DNA of 60,940 nt from an uncultured Pelagibacteraceae bacterium (GTDB taxonomy: Bacteria > Pseudomonadota > Alphaproteobacteria > Pelagibacterales > Pelagibacteraceae), in NCBI GenBank assembly GCA_902526645.1, contig CABZLS010000007.1, forward strand, positions 1 through 60,940, given 5' to 3'. The notes beneath the pieces are model-generated. The model did no database searches. It was not told where the DNA came from and saw only the letters and a program-made list of their open reading frames with translations. This document shows positions 53,834 through 60,940 of the stretch, piece after piece. Made by a program: the position numbers and the translations under genes. The stretch's first letter is position 1, and each line of letters begins with the position of its first letter.

Positions 53834-53953
53834 CTATAAATTCATATCAGGCCAGTTTTTTTCATTATATCTATCTATTTCTTTTTGTGAAAAAGGTCTG
53901 AATAAAATCCAAGCAATTACAATAACTAAAGTTAAAAGTATTAAAGTTTGCAT
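53834..53953 (-). CDS. Single-pass membrane microprotein, 39 residues
   Basis: A 39-codon ORF starting 3 bases after the SGNH-hydrolase stop. Residues about 1-19 form a hydrophobic helix (MQTLILLTLVIVIAWILF) and the rest is FSQKEIDRYNEKNWP. No ribosome site is obvious, so translation would depend on coupling with the preceding gene. The family is unknown. Confidence 0.55.
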   Translation of the reverse strand: MQTLILLTLVIVIAWILFRPFSQKEIDRYNEKNWPDMNL

Positions 53954-53956
53954 AAA

Positions 53957-55099
53957 TTAATTTAAAGTTAATAAAATATTTTGGGCAATTATTTTATGTC
54001 CATTAATATTCCAATGAATATCACATTTAATATGATTATTTATATAGTTATTTAATGATGAAGAATTTGAGTTAAAGTCATCAGATGTGTTTAAAAATTC
54101 AACATTATTTTCCATAGACCATTTATTTAAAATTTGAAAATGACTATTTTTATTAAAATTTTTTTTTCCTTTCAAGATATCTATAGCTGAAGGATAATAA
54201 ACTAAAACTAGTTTAATCTTATTGTCATCTAATAATTTTTTAATTTTGGATAAATAATTTAAAGTTTTTAATTGTCCTTTTTTAACCCAATCTTTTTTTT
54301 GAATTTGAAAATCAGTTCCATATCCAAATCTTTCATAATCTAAAAATTCTATAAAATTTTCAATTTTACCTGTTGTGTTTAAACACTTTAGTTGATTTCC
54401 TTGGACACTTTTCGATGAAACAATGTCATAAAATTTGAAAATAAAAGAATTCTGTTTTAAGTAATTTTTAAAAGTATATTTTAGGTTTTGAATTTGATTT
54501 TTTTTATCTGAATTCCATTTTCTAACTATGTTTCCATATTTATCTTCTCTATAAAAAATAGCCTCATCTTGAATATCAGATGTGTCTATGAATAAATAGA
54601 TAGTTTTAAAATTAATTTTTTTTTTTTGAATATAGTACTCTAGTTTTTTTAGGTATATTGAAGGAGAATAGCCAACATATGCAAGATTTAAAAGATTATA
54701 AGAATTATTTTGTTTTAAAATGAAATTAATAAAATGGTTCGAATAATCTATTCCCGAACCATAAACAAAAGAGTCACCCATAAATCCGATATTTCTTTTT
54801 TTTTTATTTATCTCATAATTTTCATTTATCCTCATTCCAAGATCGTTAGTTATGACTTGATATTTTTTTTCTCCCCAAAATTCTGATAAGTTTATATTTG
54901 AAGCAAGTTCATGATGAAATTTTTTTGATTTTAAAGAATAGTTTTTAGTAGTCCCGATCTGTTTCTTAATTTTTTCTGGGATTATCAAATTGATTATCAA
55001 ATCAATTAATATTGCTGCAAATAAAAGAAACAATAAATACTTAAATAATTTATTAAATTTTTTTATTATACTCATTGATATTTTAGGTTTATATATCAT
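53957..55099 (-). CDS. Membrane-anchored SGNH/GDSL-hydrolase-like protein
   Basis: A 380-residue protein with an N-terminal membrane helix (about 19-39) and an extracytoplasmic SGNH domain. The nucleophile block is FMGDSFVYGSGIDY (about 110-123) and the C-terminal HWNINGHKIIAQN holds the catalytic Asp/His pair region (DIHWN). Such proteins add or remove acyl groups on surface polysaccharides. It is divergent from the oxygenase-like gene and lies at the edge of the polysaccharide cluster. Another Met at codon 9 could be the start. Confidence 0.8.
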   Translation of the reverse strand: MIYKPKISMSIIKKFNKLFKYLLFLLFAAILIDLIINLIIPEKIKKQIGTTKNYSLKSKKFHHELASNINLSEFWGEKKYQVITNDLGMRINENYEINKKKRNIGFMGDSFVYGSGIDYSNHFINFILKQNNSYNLLNLAYVGYSPSIYLKKLEYYIQKKKINFKTIYLFIDTSDIQDEAIFYREDKYGNIVRKWNSDKKNQIQNLKYTFKNYLKQNSFIFKFYDIVSSKSVQGNQLKCLNTTGKIENFIEFLDYERFGYGTDFQIQKKDWVKKGQLKTLNYLSKIKKLLDDNKIKLVLVYYPSAIDILKGKKNFNKNSHFQILNKWSMENNVEFLNTSDDFNSNSSSLNNYINNHIKCDIHWNINGHKIIAQNILLTLN

Positions 55100-55124
55100 A
55101 AAAAAAAGTAATATTTAATTATAT

Positions 55125-56234
55125 ATGATTGAAGATTTAAAAACCAAAGGATGGACAAAATTTAAACAAGAAAATTTAAATTCGGAATATGAAAACCTAA
55201 CAACTTATATAAAATTTTTAGAAGATAAATTAAATTTTCAAATTAAAAATACAAATTCTAAAATTGATAAAGAAATCTTTAAATCTACATTAAGATCATT
55301 AGTCAAAATCTCGTCAGAAAGTAACTATTTTTTATTAGAGATTGTAAAAAAGATTGTAAGTTTGGATAAAAAATATGAAAATTATTATGTAAGTTATCCA
55401 TACCTCTTATTTCATCTTCCATCAGATCGTGAGGAGAAAGGCACCCTCCATACCGATACTATTAAAGAGTCAGGAGAAAGTATTACATGCTGGTCACCAG
55501 TAAATTATTACAATTTGGAATATTCTCCTCTTACAATTATTGAAAAAACTAATAATTTTTTTGATTTATATTTTTTAAAAATTTTAAGAAGATTATTAAG
55601 TGATAATAAAATTTATAATTTATACTACAAAAAATTTAAGAATACAGTTGATCTTAAACCTGAAAAATTAGATTCTTTTATTTGGGATGCAGATACTATT
55701 CACGTTGGAAATTTAAATGAGGGAGAAAAACCTCATTATGCTTTAACAAGCAAAATATCAAAAGAACCTCATCTTACAGAACCTTCAATTAAAGTGAAAG
55801 ACTATATTTTAAGTGAAAAAAAATTTAAAAATTTTGATAAAATCGAATATGAAATATTATTTAATGAGATCAATAACATTAATCAGAGAATTAAAAATTT
55901 TTATAAAAATAATAATTTTGACTCTGAGAGTAAAATTTTTATAAACATGTTGTCCAATATTAAAAAAGAAATTAATAACAAAGAGCTTATTCATTGTATA
56001 GCATTTGCTTATTCTTTAATAGGATTTAAACAAAAAGATCGTAAATTATCTTTGTTGCAATATTTTACTTCAGTATTTTTCTTACCAAAATATTTAAGTT
56101 CATTTTATAATGTCATAATGATATCGAAGGAACTTAAAAACTTTTCATATTTAGATTATCTCAAAAAAATTCCTAATTTCGACGAAATTTTTCAGCAAAT
56201 GTTTAAGAATAAGTATAAAAAATATTTAAATTAA
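55125..56234 (+). CDS. 2-oxoglutarate/Fe(II) oxygenase-like protein (PhyH-like)
   Basis: A 369-residue soluble protein of uncertain family. The segment KGTLHTDTIKESGESITCWS carries a possible HxD iron motif and IWDADTIHVGNLNEGEKPHYAL the distal His and a following Arg/Lys-like position, a pattern like phytanoyl-CoA dioxygenases. The remaining C-terminal 130 residues are Asn/Lys-rich and helical. It lies first in the plus-strand polysaccharide gene set, so it may hydroxylate a sugar or its acyl group. No better match is recognised. Confidence 0.5.
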   Translation: MIEDLKTKGWTKFKQENLNSEYENLTTYIKFLEDKLNFQIKNTNSKIDKEIFKSTLRSLVKISSESNYFLLEIVKKIVSLDKKYENYYVSYPYLLFHLPSDREEKGTLHTDTIKESGESITCWSPVNYYNLEYSPLTIIEKTNNFFDLYFLKILRRLLSDNKIYNLYYKKFKNTVDLKPEKLDSFIWDADTIHVGNLNEGEKPHYALTSKISKEPHLTEPSIKVKDYILSEKKFKNFDKIEYEILFNEINNINQRIKNFYKNNNFDSESKIFINMLSNIKKEINNKELIHCIAFAYSLIGFKQKDRKLSLLQYFTSVFFLPKYLSSFYNVIMISKELKNFSYLDYLKKIPNFDEIFQQMFKNKYKKYLN

Positions 56235-56235
56235 A

Positions 56236-57219
56236 ATGAGGATAGTAATTACAGGAGGCTCTGGCTTTATAGGTACTAATTTAATAAATTATTTAAACAA
56301 AAAAAAATTTAAATTACTAAATATTGACAAAATTAGTTACGCTTCTACTCACGAGAAATTTAAGATTTTAAGAAAAAAAAGAAATTATAGTTTTTTAAAA
56401 GTAGACATTTGTAATTTTAATTTATTAGAAAAAACATTAAATAAATTCAAACCATCTTTCATAATTAATCTTGCAGCTAATAGTCATGTTGATAGATCCA
56501 TAGTAAGTCCAAAAGATTTTTTTAACGAAAACATAGTAATTACTCAAAATGTTCTAGAATACCTTAGAAGAAATAAAAAAATAAAATTAATTCATATTTC
56601 TACTGATGAAGTTTATGGCAGCACAATAAAAAAAAAATTCAAAGAAATTTCGATTTTAGATCCCTCATCGCCTTATTCGTCTTCAAAAGCATCTTGCGAT
56701 CTTTTGATAAATTCATACTCTAAAACCTACAATTTAAATTGTTGTATTTTAAGGCCAAGCAATAATTATGGTCCTTACCAATTTACAGAAAAGTTTATAC
56801 CAACAATAATAACTAAAGCTCAAAAAAATTTACCAATACCTATTTATGGAAAAGGAGAAAATGTAAGAGAATGGACCTATGTGGAGGATACATGTTTAGC
56901 TATTGAAAAAATAATAAATAATTTTAAAAAAGACCAAATTTTCAATGTTGGTAGTGGTTATTGCAAAAAAAACATAAGAATAGCTAGAGACATTTTAAAG
57001 TTATTTCTAAAAACAAAATCTAAAATTTCTTTTGTTAGGGATAGAGCGGGACATGATTTCAGATACTCATTAGACTCAAAAAAGATAAGGAGTAAGTTAA
57101 ATTGGTCTCCTAAAACAACTTTATTGGATGGTTTAATAAAAACAATTGATTGGTATAAAACAAATTTACTCTGGATAAAATACACAAGAAAAAAATATCA
57201 AGGGAAAAGATTAGGATAA
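56236..57219 (+). CDS. rfbB: dTDP-glucose 4,6-dehydratase RfbB
   Basis: An extended SDR enzyme (327 residues) acting on dTDP-glucose in deoxysugar synthesis. The NAD site GGSGFIGTNL is at residues 6-15, STDEVYG around 125 and the catalytic YxxxK in YSSSKASCDLL. REWTYVEDTCLAI and FNVGSG complete the family pattern. It precedes the PLP dehydratase homologue, rfbA and rfbC. rfbD (dTDP-4-dehydrorhamnose reductase) is absent from the window. Confidence 0.9.
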   Translation: MRIVITGGSGFIGTNLINYLNKKKFKLLNIDKISYASTHEKFKILRKKRNYSFLKVDICNFNLLEKTLNKFKPSFIINLAANSHVDRSIVSPKDFFNENIVITQNVLEYLRRNKKIKLIHISTDEVYGSTIKKKFKEISILDPSSPYSSSKASCDLLINSYSKTYNLNCCILRPSNNYGPYQFTEKFIPTIITKAQKNLPIPIYGKGENVREWTYVEDTCLAIEKIINNFKKDQIFNVGSGYCKKNIRIARDILKLFLKTKSKISFVRDRAGHDFRYSLDSKKIRSKLNWSPKTTLLDGLIKTIDWYKTNLLWIKYTRKKYQGKRLG

Positions 57220-57223
57220 AATA

Positions 57224-58432
57224 ATGAAAAAGATTTATTACTCATTGGCAGATTATGGAAAACAAGAAATTACAAAAGTAAACGAAGTTTTAAAAAAAAA
57301 TTCATTAACATTAATGAATGGCAGAAATGTAAAAATTTTTGAAAAAAAAGTTGCAGGTTTATTTGGAAAAAAATATGGAGTTATGGTCAACTCTGGATCA
57401 TCAGCAAACCTTTTGGCACTTGCCGCCCTAGAATTAAAACGAGGATCTGAAGTGATCACTCCAATTTTAACTTTTTCAACAACTGTTTCACCTATTCTTC
57501 AATTAGGTTTAGTACCTGTTTTTGCAAATGTTAATACTGATAGTTTTTTAATTGATACATCAAATATAGAGAAATTAATTACAAGAAAAACAAAAGCAAT
57601 TATGGTTCCAAATTTATTAGGAAATATTGCAAATTGGCCAAGCCTAAAAAAAATTGCAAAAAAATATAGTTTAATTTTACTAGAAGATTCTGCTGATACG
57701 ATTGGATATAAAATTGACAATAAAATAAAAGGAAATTTATCTGACATTGTAACATCAAGTTTTTATGCGTCACATATTATAACAGGCGCTGGTTTTGGAG
57801 GAATAGTATGTTTTAACGATAAAAATTTATTTGAGATAGCTAAAATTATGAGAGGATGGGGTAGAAAATCTGCTATTACAGACGAAAAAGAATCTTATAA
57901 AGTTCGATTCAATAATAAGATTAATAATTTAAAGTATGATTCAAAATATTTTTTTACTAAAAGTGGTTACAATTTTTTACCATCTGAAATCTCAGCAGCT
58001 TTTGGTCTTCAACAGTTGTCAAAATTAAATGATAGATTAAAAAAGAGAAAAAGAAATTTTAATTTTTTAAAAGATTATTTAAAAAAAAACCATAATGATC
58101 ATTTTATTTTACCATCACAGCAAAAAGGTACTAACTCTGGATGGTTAGCTTTTCCCATTGTTTTAAAAGCTCGTGTAAAGAATTTGAGAAATAATTTTCA
58201 AAAATTTTTAGAAAAAAGAAATATACAAACAAGAGTAATATTTAGTGGTGATGTAACAAAACAACCTTTCATGAAAAATGAAAAATATATATTAAAAAAA
58301 GGTATCAATAAAAATGCTAATTTCATAATGCAAAATGGAATTTTAATTGGATGTCATCAGCTTTTAAAATTAAGTGAACTCAAATATGTTTGTAGTTCAA
58401 TTACACAATTTATAAAAAAAAATTTTAAATGA
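57224..58432 (+). CDS. DegT/DnrJ-family sugar enzyme with His in place of PLP Lys (RfbH/ColD-like 3-dehydratase)
   Basis: A 402-residue fold-type I PLP protein. The PLP phosphate site is VNSGSSANLL (55-64), and D155 in LLEDSAD contacts the pyridine ring. Where aminotransferases have a Schiff-base Lys, it has H184 in SSFYASHIITGAGFGG, the hallmark of the dehydratases RfbH and ColD that remove the C3 hydroxyl of keto-deoxysugars. RfbH has extra Cys ligands for a [2Fe-2S] cluster after the MRGWGR motif; here that place reads GWGRKSAITDEKES and lacks them. It may therefore be ColD-like or a new subtype. Confidence 0.82.
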   Translation: MKKIYYSLADYGKQEITKVNEVLKKNSLTLMNGRNVKIFEKKVAGLFGKKYGVMVNSGSSANLLALAALELKRGSEVITPILTFSTTVSPILQLGLVPVFANVNTDSFLIDTSNIEKLITRKTKAIMVPNLLGNIANWPSLKKIAKKYSLILLEDSADTIGYKIDNKIKGNLSDIVTSSFYASHIITGAGFGGIVCFNDKNLFEIAKIMRGWGRKSAITDEKESYKVRFNNKINNLKYDSKYFFTKSGYNFLPSEISAAFGLQQLSKLNDRLKKRKRNFNFLKDYLKKNHNDHFILPSQQKGTNSGWLAFPIVLKARVKNLRNNFQKFLEKRNIQTRVIFSGDVTKQPFMKNEKYILKKGINKNANFIMQNGILIGCHQLLKLSELKYVCSSITQFIKKNFK

Positions 58433-59295
58433 TTAAAAAGGGAATTATATTAGCAGCAGGTAATGGCACAAGATTAAAACCACTTACGAATTTTACTAAT
58501 AAACATTTTCTAAACTTGTATGACAAACCTGTGATTTTTTATTCTTTATCAACTTTGATGTTGGCTAATATAAGAAATATTCTAATAGTTACAAATAAAA
58601 AAGATTTAAATATATTGCAGACTTTTTTTGGAAATGGAAAAAGATTGGGATTAAACATATCCTACGCTATTCAAAAATTAAATACTGGCATTCCAACAGC
58701 TATAAAATCTGGTGAAAAATTTATAGGAAATTCACCTATTTGTATTATTTTGGGAGATAATTTTTTTTATGGTGCTGGATTGCAAAATAGATTGATAAAT
58801 TTTTCTAAGTTAAAAAATGGCTCGAAAATTATTTTATATCCTGTAAAAAATCCAGAGCTTTACGGGGTTGCAAATTTGAGTTCAAAAAAAAGAATACTTA
58901 AAATTAAAGAAAAAGTTAAAAATTCAAAATCAAATTTGGCTGTAACAGGATTGTATTTTTTTGATAAAAGTTTGTTGAATATGATCAAAAAATTAAAAAA
59001 ATCAAAAAGAAATGAATTTGAAATTGTTGATATTCTAAATCAATATTTAAAGAAAAAAAAACTAAATTATGAACTTTTAGGTCGTGGGAGTACTTGGTTT
59101 GATGTAGGAACCCCAGAGTTACTTGATGAAGCCTCAGATTTTATTAAATCTACACAAAAAAGAAATGGTTACAAAATTGCTTGTTTGGAAGAAATTTCTT
59201 ATGAAAAAGGATGGATTAAAAAAAAACATCTTTTAGAGGCAGAAAAAATTTATAAAAATTCAGCTTATTCAAAATACATTAAAACAATTAAATGA
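58429..59295 (+). CDS. rfbA: Glucose-1-phosphate thymidylyltransferase RfbA
   Basis: A 288-residue nucleotidyltransferase. The N-terminal signature is ILAAGNGTRLKPLTNFTNKH, diverged from the usual GGSGTRLYPVT, followed by YDKPVIFYSLSTL. The metal/substrate residue lies in ILGDNFFYGAGL, and WFDVGTPELLDEA near the C-terminus is typical. It makes dTDP-glucose for rfbB. It overlaps the preceding gene by 4 bases and rfbC by 4. Confidence 0.88.
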   Translation: MIKKGIILAAGNGTRLKPLTNFTNKHFLNLYDKPVIFYSLSTLMLANIRNILIVTNKKDLNILQTFFGNGKRLGLNISYAIQKLNTGIPTAIKSGEKFIGNSPICIILGDNFFYGAGLQNRLINFSKLKNGSKIILYPVKNPELYGVANLSSKKRILKIKEKVKNSKSNLAVTGLYFFDKSLLNMIKKLKKSKRNEFEIVDILNQYLKKKKLNYELLGRGSTWFDVGTPELLDEASDFIKSTQKRNGYKIACLEEISYEKGWIKKKHLLEAEKIYKNSAYSKYIKTIK

Positions 59296-59825
59296 GGAAA
59301 ATTTCAACAAAGTTCAAGGGATTGTATTTATTAAAAAATAAAAAAAATAAAGATAAAAGAGGCTATCTTTTAGAATTGTACAATAAAAAAAAATTTCAAT
59401 TTAATTCAGTATTGAACTATATAAGTAACTCTAAAAAAAATACATTAAGAGGATTACATTTTCAAAAAAAATATCAACAAAAAAAAATTGTTACTGTTCT
59501 GAAAGGTGAAATCTTAGATGTCTGTGTAGATTTAAGAAAAAAGTCTAAAACTTTTGGTAAATCATTCCGTATTAATCTTAACGACAGAAATGGAGTTTTC
59601 TTATCAATTCCAAAAGGTTTTGCACATGGTTTTTGTGTAGTTAGTAAGAGTGCAATCATGCACTATATGTGTTCAGAAAAAAGATATAAAAAATATGAAA
59701 AGTCTTTAAAGTGGGATGATAAAGATTTAAAAATTAAGTGGCCTAAAAAAAAATTTATATTATCAAATAGAGATAAACTTGGAATTACATTCAAAGAATT
59801 TAAGTTAAAATTAAAAAGCTTATAA
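59292..59825 (+). CDS. rfbC: dTDP-4-dehydrorhamnose 3,5-epimerase RfbC
   Basis: A 177-residue cupin epimerase. The catalytic His lies in LRGLHFQKKYQQKK (about residue 57) and a second in GFAHGFCVVSKSA; the tyrosine in MHYMCSEKRY (about 122) matches the acid/base. Its presence with rfbA and rfbB points to a 6-deoxyhexose of the rhamnose or related type. The final reductase is outside or replaced. Confidence 0.87.
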   Translation: MRKISTKFKGLYLLKNKKNKDKRGYLLELYNKKKFQFNSVLNYISNSKKNTLRGLHFQKKYQQKKIVTVLKGEILDVCVDLRKKSKTFGKSFRINLNDRNGVFLSIPKGFAHGFCVVSKSAIMHYMCSEKRYKKYEKSLKWDDKDLKIKWPKKKFILSNRDKLGITFKEFKLKLKSL

Positions 59826-59836
59826 TCTTTTTTATT

Positions 59837-60703
59837 ATGAAAAAAAAATCAGAAAAAAAGGAAATGTTTGTTATATTTAATGGCGGATTAGGAAATCAAT
59901 TATTTATATATTGTGCAGCAAAAAAATATGCGTTAGAGAAAAATATAAAAGAAATTTTTTATTTTTCATCATATGGTCTCTTAGATAATTTCAAAGATAT
60001 AAGTTTTTACTTAAAAAATATAAAGATTAATAAATTAATTAATAATAGGTACCTGAGTTTTATATTTGTCCTTTTTAAATTTAAATTATTCAATTCACTT
60101 ATAACTGATCAAAAAATAAGTATCAAAAATCCTCTAAAATTTACTTTGCTTGGATATTTTCAAAATCCGAAATGGTATAACCCTTTTTTTAAAAAAGTAA
60201 TAGATGAAATTTTTACAAAGAAATTTTCAAAAGAATTAAAAAAGATACCTTTATATGATGTTGTCATTTCTTTTAGAAGAGGAGATTATTTAAATCTTGG
60301 TATGTGTTTACATGAGACTTATTATTTAAACTCTATGAAAAAATTAAAAATATCAAAAAAAGAAAAAATAAAAGTTGTTTCCGATGATAATATTTATGCA
60401 TTGTATTTTAATAAATTTTTAATCCAAAATGGATTTTCTGTTTATTCTGATAAAAAATATTTTAATGATAAGAGTTTTAATGATTTTTTGACATTAATAA
60501 AATCAAAAAAATTAATAATGTCTAATTCTAGTTTTTGCTGGTGGGCTGCTTTAATTAGAACAAAGTTAAAACTGAGTCCAACTAACGTTATTTGTCCAAA
60601 GAATTGGTATCCAGGGAATAAAAATATTATCAATAATTTAATGTTTACACATCCTGGTAATCCTTTGAAATGGAAATTAGTAAAATCTAAATTCCTGAAT
60701 TGA
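59837..60703 (+). CDS. Glycosyltransferase family 11 (alpha-1,2-fucosyltransferase-like)
   Basis: A 288-residue GT11-type transferase. Motif I is FNGGLGNQLFIYCAAKKYA near the N-terminus, motif II VISFRRGDYLNLGMC, and motif III MSNSSFCWWAALIR. Family members add fucose (or a related 6-deoxyhexose) from a GDP sugar to glycans. Here it would decorate a surface polysaccharide. It overlaps the converging partial gene by 17 bases. Confidence 0.82.
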   Translation: MKKKSEKKEMFVIFNGGLGNQLFIYCAAKKYALEKNIKEIFYFSSYGLLDNFKDISFYLKNIKINKLINNRYLSFIFVLFKFKLFNSLITDQKISIKNPLKFTLLGYFQNPKWYNPFFKKVIDEIFTKKFSKELKKIPLYDVVISFRRGDYLNLGMCLHETYYLNSMKKLKISKKEKIKVVSDDNIYALYFNKFLIQNGFSVYSDKKYFNDKSFNDFLTLIKSKKLIMSNSSFCWWAALIRTKLKLSPTNVICPKNWYPGNKNIINNLMFTHPGNPLKWKLVKSKFLN

Positions 60704-60938
60704 TATTTCTGTATTTTTGAGTTGTTATTTTGATACCTTGTATCAAAGAATATTTTGGCTTCCATCCATATTTTTTAGCTAAATTAATTGAAGTTAAGAG
60801 ATATTTTTTATCTTTGTATTTAAAATAATTTTTTTTGATATCTTTTTTTTTATCTATGAGATTAAATATTTGTTCGATTTTGTAACCTTTTCCACTCCCA
60901 ATATTTACGAATGGATGTTTAAACTTGTCTTTAACTAG
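60687..60938 (-). CDS. NAD-dependent epimerase/dehydratase (C-terminal part only)
   Basis: An open frame from the right edge to the stop at 60687, encoding the last 83 residues of a sugar epimerase/dehydratase. The motif HPFVNIGSGKGYKIEQIF and the later INLAKKYGWKPKYSLIQGI are the usual substrate-binding end of extended SDRs such as UDP-sugar epimerases or GDP-sugar reductases. The N-terminus lies beyond the window, so the exact reaction cannot be stated. Confidence 0.75.
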   Translation of the reverse strand, partial: LVKDKFKHPFVNIGSGKGYKIEQIFNLIDKKKDIKKNYFKYKDKKYLLTSINLAKKYGWKPKYSLIQGIKITTQKYRNINSGI

Positions 60939-60940
60939 CT

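Noticed and set aside
1-60940. CRISPR arrays, tRNA or rRNA genes, transposases, integrases or prophage modules
   Set aside because: No regularly spaced repeats, no cloverleaf-like tRNA sequence and no such protein families were seen on reading both strands.

Overview
This window looks like a chromosomal segment of a SAR11 alphaproteobacterium (Candidatus Pelagibacter or a close relative). The DNA is strongly AT-rich, the proteins are rich in Lys, Asn and Ile, and intergenic gaps are tiny. Several gene sets are typical of the group: aprMBA, suyAB with xsc, a sorAB-type sulfite dehydrogenase, a TPP riboswitch directly in front of a thiV-like transporter, and an isocitrate lyase next to a RamB/ScfR-like regulator. 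I saw no CRISPR array, insertion sequence, integrase, rRNA or tRNA.

Layout. 1-3110 is the 3' part of a suf operon (sufD partial, sufS, sufU, sufT-like, sufA). 3167-9686 holds a 56-residue ORF, glnA, a YbaK-type deacylase, an EamA exporter, a TSUP permease, moaB, a DUF1244 gene and an aldehyde dehydrogenase with a Lys-rich N-terminal extension. 9741-14285 has a DUF779 gene facing an operon that reads moaA-moaC-thioesterase-moaD-moaE-msrP-msrQ on the minus strand. 14458-16032 encodes a Tat-exported molybdenum sulfite dehydrogenase and its cytochrome c. 16084-23662 carries a GYD-domain gene, a semialdehyde dehydrogenase with an FAH-family hydrolase, ccdA, an azoreductase-like flavoprotein, the TPP riboswitch with thiV, and an ABC-2 exporter. 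23718-26764 is the aceA/ScfR divergent locus. 26776-43786 is housekeeping: rseP, HU, amt, a GT9 transferase, recX, a PQQ-type sugar dehydrogenase homologue, a cysQ-like phosphatase, mnmA, metC, an MFS transporter and pabB-pabA-pabC. 43790-53809 is a sulfur block: HIT protein, aprM-aprB-aprA, two unknown small genes, a TSUP exporter, suyB-suyA facing xsc, and a DAO-type flavoprotein. 53834-60940 is a surface-polysaccharide region: SGNH hydrolase, 2OG-oxygenase-like protein, rfbB, a PLP dehydratase homologue with His in place of Lys, rfbA, rfbC, a GT11 transferase and a partial epimerase.

How it fits together. SuyAB and Xsc release sulfite from sulfolactate and sulfoacetaldehyde in the cytoplasm. 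AprMBA can oxidise it there through APS, the TSUP permease can export it, and SorAB can oxidise it in the periplasm. The moa operon supplies the molybdenum cofactor used by SorA and MsrP, so sulfite handling and periplasmic methionine repair share one supply line.

Besides the longer genes I found eight short genes of 27-56 codons between the annotated-size ORFs (3167-3337, 25058-25219, 26776-26940, 36539-36685, 37451-37621, 38794-38877, 47858-47992, 53834-53953). One is a recognisable DUF3553 protein and one is an extremely basic 27-residue protein. I moved four starts to better sites (mnmA, suyA, DUF779, sufD). No wholly new multi-gene system is evident. The best leads are the Lys-rich aldehyde dehydrogenase extension, the 27-residue basic protein, the aceA operator region, the Fe-S-less RfbH/ColD-like enzyme and the unknown genes inside the sulfur block.
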